Part shown: one piece after another, positions 47,855 to 57,635 of the stretch
How the letters are laid out: each line of letters starts with the position of its first letter
Numbering within the stretch: position 1 is the first letter of the stretch
NCBI GenBank assembly: GCA_030141605.1
Contig: JAQGDQ010001002.1
Span: forward strand, 1-64,000
Direction: 5' to 3'
Source: Tubiluchus corallicola
Taxonomy: Eukaryota; Priapulida; Priapulimorpha; Priapulimorphida; Tubiluchidae
Length of the DNA stretch: 64,000 nt
Position numbers and translations under genes: made by a program
Notes under the pieces: model-generated
What the model was told of the DNA's origin: nothing
Seen by the model: only the letters and a program-made list of their open reading frames with translations
Databases searched by the model: none

Positions 47855-47999
47855 CCCTAATAAAGAACAAATGATTCATCACAACAATAAAACAGCAATA
47901 ACATAACCTCACAATCATTTTAGTTGTAAACAATCACATTAATAAACACTCCACAATAATATCAAATCAAACAAATCTAAATAAACAAAATAACAACGC

Positions 48000-49775
48000 C
48001 AATGAAACAAATTTAAGCTTGCATTGCATACGCTAGCTACCTACCAAAAACAAACACATAAAAAACATGTTTAAACCAAACCACTTTCAAAATTTAACAA
48101 GGCAAGTACCAGCTAAACCAATCTGGCACTTCAGCAGTTACAATAGAAAGCTACCAAATACATACATACACATAAACAATTAACAAATAATCATAATACA
48201 GAAATAACAAAACCATAACTGAAACAACAAAATATAAATCTACAACACTCTAACAAATAAACATACACACGTACACACACACACACACAAATAGAACACA
48301 AAATTAACAGTTATAAAATTTCTACTCATCACACTTCAACATAAAGTATTATAACAATTCTCCATGATAATGCTACTAAATACAATATGAGCACACAAAT
48401 AAAGCTTTCAGCTACTATCAACTACAAATTTAACTCAAGACAAACATAATGTAATCCAACTAACATATGAAATACCTCACCTCAAAGAACTAACTTGGTC
48501 GGCACTAATTCTCCACAAGCAAAAACAAAAATGACGCTTCTATTTGACACTGCTGCAATCTGAAACTAAATAAAATTTGCATTGCATTACAATAGCTACC
48601 TAAATAAATGCAAGCATATATAAACATGTTAAAAACTTAACCACCTTGAAAACATATCAAGGCAAACACCAGCAAAACCACTCTGACACATTCACAATCA
48701 CAATCGCAGAATACCAACCATATGCATACACGTAAACAACCAATAAATAATCAGAACACAAAAATAACAAGCCAAGGCTGAACTAACAAAATATAAGGTT
48801 ACAGCATACTAACAAATATACATACACACACTTACACGCACGCACGCACACACACAAACACACACACACAAGTACTCACAAAATAAATAGAACACAAAAA
48901 TAACAAAACTTATGAGAACTTCTACTCAGCACATTTTAACTTCAACATTAAAAAGTATAACAACTCTCTGTAGTAATACATCTAAATACAATACAAACAC
49001 ATAAATAAACATTTAACAATCATCAACTAAAATTTTAACTCAAAACCAAATAATATAGTCTAGCTAAAGCACAAAAAACTCAACTCAAAGAACTAATTTG
49101 TCTAAAACTAAATTCTCCACAGGCAAAGAACAAAAATGGCTCTTCTAATTACAACTGCTACTATCTGAAACAAAATGGAGCTTACATTACATAGCACTAG
49201 CTACCTAACCAAAAACAAGCACATATAAACATGTAAAAACCTCACCCCCTTTGAAAACTTATCAAGATAAGCACCAACACAAACCAACCTGATACATTCA
49301 TAATTACAATTGCAAGCTACCTACTAAAAGCAGACACGTGAACAGTCAAAAATAATCAAGATACAAAAATAACAAAGCCATTACCGAAATAACAAAAAGC
49401 ATAAAAATTAAAGCACACCAACAAACAAACATACACACTTACACACACACACATATGCGCGCACACACACACACTTACAAGCACACGCACAAATACTCGC
49501 CAAAGAAATAGAACACAAAAATAACACAACCTAAAGAATCTCTACCCACCACACTTTAACATTAAACATTAACAATCCTCTATACCAAAAATCTAAACAA
49601 ACACGCAGATAAACCTTTAGCAGCTATCAACTGCACTTTTAACTCAAACAAATGTAATGAATCTAACTTAATAAGACTTACCTCAAAGAAATAACTTGAT
49701 TAAAACTGTTTTCTACACAGACAAAGACAAAATGGCGCTCCTGACTGCAACTGCTTGCTACGAGAACAAAGAACA
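48000..49775 (-). repeat. Three diverged tandem monomers of about 0.6 kb, 5' of ORF1
   Basis: Landmarks GCATTGCAT (48021), GCATTGCATT (48579) and CTTACATTAC (49181) each precede AGCTACC, ACATGT and an AAGGCAA/AAGATAA stretch, then CACACA runs (48270, 48835, 49445) and an AAAATGRCK.TTCT or CAAAATGGCGCTCCT end. Periods are about 558 and 602 bp. Their place ahead of ORF1 suggests promoter monomers; the AAAATGGCG words resemble YY1 sites (inference). Confidence 0.75.
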
Positions 49776-50555
49776 AAATGGCCCCCAAAAACGCAAAACA
49801 AGTCCTTTTACACACATGAAATGTGCACTCAACCAATCAACCAATCACAGGCGTAAGCAACAATGCATAAAAAACTTGACCCAGCAAGTTGCACAATCAC
49901 AGCTACAATTACTTTCTACTTGAGCAGAAAGCTGCTCACTACTCTGCCTATGTTTATAAATAGAAAGCTGACACGTTTTATGAATATTGTTTCCAACCAA
50001 TAATGACAGCTCTGTGTAACAAAAGATTACTAAAAGAAATTTCAAAAAATTAAACCTCTGCAACTATTAAGCTAATAAAGTAATATAAGAATATAAGCAT
50101 ATAATTTAAATTATTTTAGCTTAACTCTCACAGACAGGTCAATCTTAAGTTTTGGAGGGATATAACAAAGGAATTTGAATGTGGCAGATGCTAAACTAAG
50201 AATCTCTGAACATCTGACATTTGTAAGTAATGGTTTTTGTTAGCTTTCAATTGTATTACAGTTTAAAACTCTGTACGAAATCTTAATCATATATTTAAGT
50301 CAAATTATGATTTAGTAAAGAAATTTTTATGAAAATGCTAAACAAAGCAAGTCTATTCCATGATAACGAAATACTTGCCTCCAAAATGGCTATCAACCTG
50401 ACTTTGGCACCCCTCTATTTCTTTTAAGTTACACTTCAATGAAAATTATAATTATATTTAGTACATCTACTTAATTAATGAAAACCAAGGTTTTTTAAAA
50501 AAACTTTTTTAAAAAAAACATTTTTAAAAAATACATTCTCTTAAAACATCTAATA
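49776..50555 (-). other. Element 5' region between monomers and terminal repeat
   Basis: Unique AT-rich sequence with no frame recognised. It includes CAAAATGGCCCC at about 49775 and a run of TTTTTTAAAAAAAC near 50492-50530 that leads into repeat B. Confidence 0.5.
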
Positions 50556-51507
50556 AATAAAGCCTTGCTATTCACAATAATTTTAATTTTAACTTTAAAC
50601 ATCTAAATAAATAAAATAAGAAAAATTCTTTAAAAAACATTCTTTTAAAACACCTGCTAAATAAAGCCATGCTATTCACAATAATTTTAATTTCAACTTT
50701 AAGCATCTAAATAAATAAAATAAAAAAATTTTTAAAAAACCTATCAGATAAGAAACCTCCTAATTATAATATTCCAAATTTAAACATCTAGATAAATTTA
50801 ATTAAATAGCATTCAACTTGAAACAACACAACTACTTCAAAAAATAAAAAGCCGTTAAAAAATTCCCTGTATTCGTATATATATGTGTGTATTTATGTAA
50901 TACGGAGGGCCGTGCAGTTGCAGAGCTCAGCTTTAACAACGCACGGTCGGCTGCGACTTGAGAAGATTAAGAGTTGGGGTTTAGCAGCCGAAACTCGACT
51001 TCCAAGTTACCTCCTGATGACTCCAAAAATCTGTAATTGTATTTGTCTTCTCGTTATCCTCACTCCTTTCATAACGCATTCATTGAAAAATATTATAACT
51101 ATATGTACATATGAAAATAACAAAAATTCTCTTCTCTACATTAGCTCAAGCTATTTGATAATTATTGATTACTATCGTGCCTAAATTTTAACTCAATCAC
51201 CTCTCAAAAAGCTAAAAATATAATATAATATGTAAAACCCACTCCCATGACCATCTTTATCCAAACTGTTTTTTCTCGCTATCCTACTCTTACTGACCTG
51301 CCTAACTGTTCCTGTTTAACACTTCTTATAAACTTCTATTCTCGCTAGTACAAACTATATTTACTAACAATTACCAGGTGCCACTTAGCTGGTCGGCCGC
51401 TGCTATAGCGATATGCTTCAGTTTAAACCTAGACATGTGCTCGCATCTAGCATAACCTCTTGGTTATCGCATTTCCAGGGCCAATTTTATATTGGTTTTC
51501 ATAAACA
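50556..51507 (-). repeat. Element terminal repeat B (5' side in coding direction)
   Basis: Direct copy of A with a tandem duplicate of the first part (about 90-100 bp, GCTATTCACAATAATTTTAA) that A has only once. It ends at TTTTCATAAACA and then joins unrelated DNA, marking the element edge. Confidence 0.85.
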
Positions 51508-53394
51508 AAAAATTAGACAATTTTGCGGTGTTTTTGCATGAACGTAAGGTAAGCTGCAGAAATTTTAATTAGTTTAAGCATCGTGTACTTACAGAAAACC
51601 ATGACGTGCTTACGAAAAGTCACGAAGTCCACCAGTTACATCACAATTTTCAAGTAATTGGTGGCAATCAGAACGCCTGAAAATTGCTACACGGTAGTAG
51701 TCTAAATTAGCTTTATGCCTTATAGACAGCTTTTTTTAAATTTCTTTGTTACATTTTAGCTGCTGTAACAACAGTAACAATAAAATTAACAATAACAGAA
51801 AAAATAAACCCAAGTGACTTGTCCTTTCCATTAAAGGAGTCCTTCTAAAGAAGTTTAAAGGAAAGGCCAAGCCTGCTGCTAGGAGGTTAATCTTATTTCA
51901 ATGTTCGCGAAAAATATTAGAATGATTTAGTAATAAAACTGCAATAAGCGCCTCATGTAACTAGTAAAATCGCTTTAAAGTCGCCATAACTTCATGTTAA
52001 GGCGCTTCCATTTTCAAAGTCTATTCTTCTTCCAATGACATTATTCGTCCAGAAGAAAAGTAGCGCACTGTCAATCTAAGTCAAAAGTTTAATAGGTTTT
52101 TACAAAAAAAATAGATAGCTAATTTTGTAAGATATTTACGTAACAATATACAAACTGCATAAGCCTGAATTAATATAATAATATAATATAATAATAATAA
52201 TGATAATAATGATGATGATGATGATGATGAATCTTTTTTGCAATTAATGTACACAAACTGTACTGTACAAAATACATATACATAAAATTTTTGTGTACAA
52301 TCCGTCGGAGGACTGATGAATGCAATAGCACCTATAATAAAATTATTTGAAACTCTACAATATTAATTAATTTCTACTTAATTTTAACACTCATGAACAA
52401 AAAATACAATGTAACATCTACAAATTTTACAAATGCACAACCATTGAAAACATTAAAAATGAACACAACTTATATGATATTAATTAAATGCAAATTCATG
52501 AAATACATTACTGCTTTAATTTACCAAATAATACAAACATAAAATTTACGCATAGTTACAGCTTTGATTAAAATGCTGTTATAATAATAATATGCCACGT
52601 CATAATCTTTGTAAGTTTACTATAATGACATTACGTAATCATTATTAATTCCGCATGTGATTTTATCTCCTTTGTTCTCCGGTTTTCTGTTGTTTCTTCT
52701 TACAGTAGCACTGTACTTCAATTTTCCTTTCCGAAAATACGCACAACACTCTCGTAAAATATTTTTGGTGTTGAAAATTATGTTAGTTTGTGACGTCATC
52801 AATAGTTGGGCTTGCCCGCCGTTAATTAAGTTTCTAATCTATTATTTAATTATCAGAAACGCTTTTCCAGTATTATTGGTGTTAAAATGTATACTTTTTA
52901 TCGGACTTGAAAATAGGGTAAAACATGAAAAATCATCCTGTCTTCCATTAAGTAACAAATTATTTTGTAATTTATAGTAGTCTTTTAAATGTTATTATCA
53001 AAAAAAGAAAGAATTTCTTTAGCAGAAGGTTTTTTCTGAAGTCTGGTTCTAACCATATACTAATTTATGAATCTCGCCTATGTTATCATTCATAATATTA
53101 GCTAGTGGCGTCGTTAAACCTAACTAGCAATATCCTTAAGATTCTTAGATAATATACATAAAATTCCACATACCGTCGCTAGAGGGCAGAGCACGAAAAA
53201 ACAGACGACATCGCCTAATAGATGCTTTCTCTCAGTGAGATTGCCAGGGGTTTTCAACCACTAAAATGCAAAATACATACAACCACTAAAAATGCAAAAT
53301 GGCTAATTAATGAACGCTAATATAGTAGCTTTAATAATTATGACTATTAGAAGAATAAAGGGCAGAAAATGGAACTACGAGAAAATGATATTCA
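51508..53394. other. Unique sequence between repeats B and C
   Basis: No gene recognised. An (ATAAT)n/(GATGAT)n microsatellite lies at 52165-52230. Short frames near 52657-52977 are hydrophobic but lack start context or splice partners. Confidence 0.5.
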
Positions 53395-54341
53395 TTTATG
53401 AAAACCAATATAAAATTGGCCCTGGAAATGCGATAACCAAGAGGTTATGCTAGATGCGAGCACATGTCTAGGTTTAAACTGAAGCATATCGCTATAGCAG
53501 CGGCCGACCAGCTAAGTGGCACCTGGCAATTGTTAGTAAATATAGTTTGTACTAGCGAGAATAGAAGTTTATAAGAAGTGTTAAACAGGAACAGTTAGGC
53601 AGGTCAGTAAGAGTAGGATAGCGAGAAAAAACAGTTTGGATAAAGATGGTCATGGGAGTGGGTTTTACATATTATATTATATTTTTAGCTTTTTGAGAGG
53701 TGATTGAGTTAAAATTTAGGCATGATAGTAATCAATAATTATCAAATAGCTTGAGCTAATGTAGAGAAGAGAATTTTTGTTATTTTCATATGTACATATA
53801 GTTATAATATTTTTCAATGAATGCGTTATGAAAGGAGTGAGGATAACGAGAAGACAAATACAATTACAGATTTTTGGAGTCATCAGGAGGTAACTTGGAA
53901 GTCGAGTTTCGGCTGCTAAACCCCAACTCTTAATCTTCTCAAGTCGCAGCCGACCGTGCGTTGTTAAAGCTGAGCTCTGCAACTGCACGGCCCTCCGTAT
54001 TACATAAATACACACATATATATACGAATACAGGGAATTTTTTAACGGCTTTTTATTTTTTGAAGTAGTTGTGTTGTTTCAAGTTGAATGCTATTTAATT
54101 AAATTTATCTAGATGTTTAAATTTGGAATATTATAATTAGGAGGTTTCTTATCTGATAGGTTTTTTTAAAAATTTTTTTATTTTATTTATTTAGATGCTT
54201 AAAGTTGAAATTAAAATTATTGTGAATAGCATGGCTTTATTTAGCAGGTGTTTTAAAAGAATGTTTTTTAAAGAATTTTTCTTATTTTATTTATTTAGAT
54301 GTTTAAAGTTAAAATTAAAATTATTGTGAATAGCAAGGCTT
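53395..54341 (+). mobile_element. Inverted solo terminal repeat C
   Basis: Reverse complement of B at about 99% by eye, including the tandem 5' sub-unit. The edge TTTATGAAAACC is the same terminus as in B. It is followed at once by truncated repeat D in the opposite orientation. Confidence 0.85.
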
Positions 54342-54342
54342 G

Positions 54343-55525
54343 AGCAGCCGAAACTCGACTTCCAAGTTACCTCCTGATGACTCCAAAAATCTGTAATTGT
54401 ATTTGTCTTTTCGTTATCCTCACTCCTTTCATAACGTATTCATTGAAAAATATTATAACTATATGTACATATGAAAAAACAAAAATTCTCCTCTCCACAT
54501 TAGCTCAAGCTATTTGATAATTATTGATTACTATCATACCTAAATTTTAACTCAATCACCTCTCAAAAAGCTAAAAAATATAATATAATATATAAAACCC
54601 ACTCCCATGACCTTCTTTATCCAAACTGTTTTTTCTCGCTATCCTACTCTTAGTAACCTGCCTAACTATTCCTGTTTCACATTTCTTATAAACTTCTTTT
54701 CTCGCTAGTACAAACTATATCTACTAACAATTGCCAGGTGCCACAATGCTGGTCGGCCGCTGCTGTAGCGATATGCTTCAGTTTAAACCTAGACATGTGC
54801 TCGCATCTAGCATAACCTCTTGGTTATCGCATTTCCAGAGCCAATTTTATATTGGTTTTCATAAACAAATAAATAAGGTGCACACCCCTGTCATCTAAGG
54901 TTTGCTGATCTTACTTTATTCTACTCACTAACATACTATAACCTACAACCAACTCTACTCTCTTCTCTCTTTACAATTTCAAAATATCAAAATAAAAAAT
55001 TTTCACTAATAATTTATGAAAAATTTAATTTACTAATAGGGAATGAGTATTAATAATCCTGATATTCTTATTAATAATATATAAATATAAAAGTTCATTT
55101 TAAAAAAATATTATAACTATATGTACATATAAAAATAACAAAAATTCTCTTCTCTACATTAGCTCAAGCTATTTGATAATTATTGATTACTATCGTGCCT
55201 AAATTTTAACTCAATCACCTCTCAAAAAGCTAAAAATATAATATAATATATAAAACCCACTCCCATGACCTTCTTTATCCAAACTGTTTTTTCTCGCTAT
55301 CCTACTCTTAGTAACCTGCCTAACTATTCCTGTTTCACATTTCTTATAAACTTCTTTTCTCGCTAGTACAAACTATATCTACTAACAATTGCCAGGTGCC
55401 ACAATGCTGGTCGGCCGCTGCTGTAGCGATATACTTCAGTTTAAACCTAGACATGTGCTCGCATCTAGCATAACCTCTTGGTTATCGCATTTCCAGGGCC
55501 AATTTTATATTGGTTTTCATAAACA
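54343..55525 (-). mobile_element. Internally deleted second copy of the element (repeats D and E)
   Basis: D (54343-54867) starts inside the repeat at GCAGCCGAAACTCG and runs through the TTTTCATAAACA edge into about 100 bases of A-type internal DNA (GTGCACACCCCTGTC). E (about 55100-55525) is a partial repeat that ends at the same edge. D and E share variants absent from A, B and C (CACAATGCTGG, GCTGTAGCG, CTTCTTTATCC), so they form one older pair. Confidence 0.75.
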
Positions 55526-55526
55526 G

Positions 55527-57215
55527 GCCAATTAAATTAAGTTAAGTTGAGTTGAGTTGAGTTGAGTTGAGTTGAGTTGAGTTGAGTTGAGTTGAGTTGA
55601 GTTGAGTTGAGTTAAGTTAAGTTGAGTTGAGTTGAGTTGAGTTGAGTTGAGTTGAGTTGAGTTGAGTTGAGTTGAGTTGAGTTGAGTTGAGTTGAGTTGA
55701 GTTGAGTTGAGTTGAGTTGAGTTGAGTTGAGTTGAGTTGAGTTGAGTTGAGTTGAGTTGAGTTGAGTTGAGTTGAGTTGAGTTGAGTTGAGTTGAGTTGA
55801 GTTGAGTTGAGTTGAGTTGAGTTGAGTTGAGTTGAGTTGAGTTAAGTTAAGTTAAGTTAAGTTAAGTTAAGTTAAGTTAAGTTAAGTTAAGATATGTTAA
55901 GTTAAGTTAAGTTAAGTTAACTTAACTCAAGTTAAGTTAAGTTAAGTTAAGTTAAGTTAAGTTAAGTTAAGTTAAGTTAAGTTAAGTTAAGTTAAGTTAA
56001 GTTAAGTTAAGTTAAGTTAAGTTAAGTTAAGTTAAAGTCAAGTCAAGTCAAGTCAAGTCAAGTCAAGTCAAGTCAAGTCAAGTCAAGTCAAGTCAAGTCA
56101 AGTCAAGTCAAGTCAAGTCAAGTCAAGTCAAGTCAAGTCAAGTCAAGTCAAGTCAAGTCAAGTCAAGTCAAGTCAAGTCAAGTCAAGTCAAGGCAAGTCA
56201 AGTCAAGTCAAGTCAAGTCAAGTCAAGTTTAGTTAAATGTTAAGTTAAGTGTTAAGCTAAGCTAAGCTAAGCTAAGCTAAGCTAAGCTAAGCTAAGCTAA
56301 GCTAAGCTAAGCTAAGCTAAGCTAAGCTAAGCTAAGCTAAGCTAAGCTAGGCTAGGCTAGGCTAGGCTAGGCTAGGCTAGGCTAGGCTAGGCTAGGCTAG
56401 GCTAGGCTAGGCTAGGCTAGGCTAGGCTAGGCTAGGCTAAGCTAAGCTAAGCTAAGCTAAGCTAAGCTAAGCTAAGCTAAGCTAAGCTAAGCTAAGCTAA
56501 GCTAAGCTAAGCTAAGTTAAGTTAAGTTAAGTTAAGTTAAGTTAAGTTAAGTTAAGTTAAGATATGTTAAGTTAAGTTAAGTTAAGTTAAGTTAAGTTAA
56601 GTTAAGTTAAGTTAACTTAACTCAAGTTAAGTTAAGTTAAGTTAAGTTAAGTTAAGTTAAGTTAAGTTAAGTTAAGTTAAGTTAAGTTAAGTTAAGTTAA
56701 GTTAAGTTAAGTTAAGTTAAAGTCAAGTCAAGTCAAGTCAAGTCAAGTCAAGTCAAGTCAAGTCAAGTCAAGTCAAGTCAAGTCAAGTCAAGTCAAGTCA
56801 AGTCAAGGCAAGGCAAGTCAAGTCAAGTCAAGTCAAGTCAAGTTTAGTTAAGTGTTAAGTTAAGTGTTAAGCTAAGCTAAGCTAAGCTAAGCTAAGCTAA
56901 GCTAAGCTAAGCTAAGCTAAGCTAAGCTAAGCTAAGCTAAGCTAAGCTAAGCTAAGCTAAGCTAAGCTAGGCTAGGCTAGGCTAGGCTAGGCTAAGCTAA
57001 GCTAAGCTAAGCTAAGCTAAGCTAAGCTAAGCTAAGCTAAGCTAAGCTAAGCTAAGTTAAGTTAAGTTAAGTTAAGTTAAGTTAAGTTAAGTTAAGTTAA
57101 GTTAAGTTAAATTAAGTTAAGCTAAGCTAAGCTAAGCTAAGATAAGTTAGGTTAGGTTAGATTAGGTTAGGTTAGGTTAGGTAAGGTTAGGTTTAGGCTA
57201 CCACAAGTTAAGTTA
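55527..57215. repeat. Pentanucleotide satellite with transition-related blocks
   Basis: Blocks of TTGAG, TTAAG, TCAAG, CTAAG, CTAGG and finally TTAGG units. A composite block with markers GATATG (55891 and 56561), TTAACTTAACTCAAG, AAGTCAAG, AAGTTTAGTTAA and CTAGG is present twice, about 610-670 bp apart. It abuts repeat E on the left. Confidence 0.97.
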
Positions 57216-57441
57216 AAATTAAGTTAAGTTAAATATAAAGTAATTTACATTAAATTAAATGAAAGTGAATTGAGTTAAATCGAATTAAACGTAGCCGATT
57301 ACATTTTCAAATATTTTGGCAACCCTGCAAATTATTCTCAGGGAATTTGACATGATCTTGTTTATCATGTCCAAAGAGAAAGGGTTGGCATTTTTTCTTA
57401 GAAATATAATAGTAACCACAACCTTTTTGAAAAACAAATAG

Positions 57442-57635
57442 CAAGCAGCAGTGGATGGTAAGCAGCTGAACGTTTCCGCCATGATGGACACGTGGACCTT
57501 GCAGATGGGGTACCCTCTAGTGACGGTAAACAGAACTTATGGTAGGCGCCCCAAAGTGCATCTAAGTCAACAGCATTTTCTAATTGATCCCAATTCTCCA
57601 GTTGTTGAACCATTTCCGGTTCCGCTAAAAGACAA
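57442..57635 (+). CDS. Aminopeptidase exon: DTWTLQMGYP segment
   Basis: Donor GTAAG follows 57635. The acceptor is less sure: AAATAG before 57442 is preferred, with CAG alternatives a few bases on. Encodes QAAVDGKQLNVSAMMDTW... through FPVPLKDK. Confidence 0.8.

Larger units (their letters stand above)
40698..51507 (-). mobile_element. Penelope-like retroelement with LTR-like direct repeats, 10.8 kb
   Basis: Direct repeats at 40698-41606 and about 50556-51507 enclose ORF1 and the RT, both on the minus strand. Read in coding direction the order is repeat B, unique AT-rich DNA, three monomers of about 0.6 kb, ORF1, a 0.58-0.64 kb gap, RT, 2 kb of AT-rich DNA, repeat A. RT motifs place it with Penelope-like elements. 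Those elements are known to have pseudo-LTRs in direct and inverted orientation, and solo and inverted copies follow downstream here. No GIY-YIG domain was seen. Repeats A and B are nearly identical, so insertion is recent. Confidence 0.75.

Noticed and set aside
47601-47906. 101-codon + strand frame opposite ORF1
   Set aside because: It is the antisense shadow of the Gly/Ser/Arg-rich start of ORF1.
57140-57195. Telomere (TTAGG)n
   Set aside because: Only a few interrupted units at the edge of a TTAAG/CTAAG array; better explained as one more pentamer variant.
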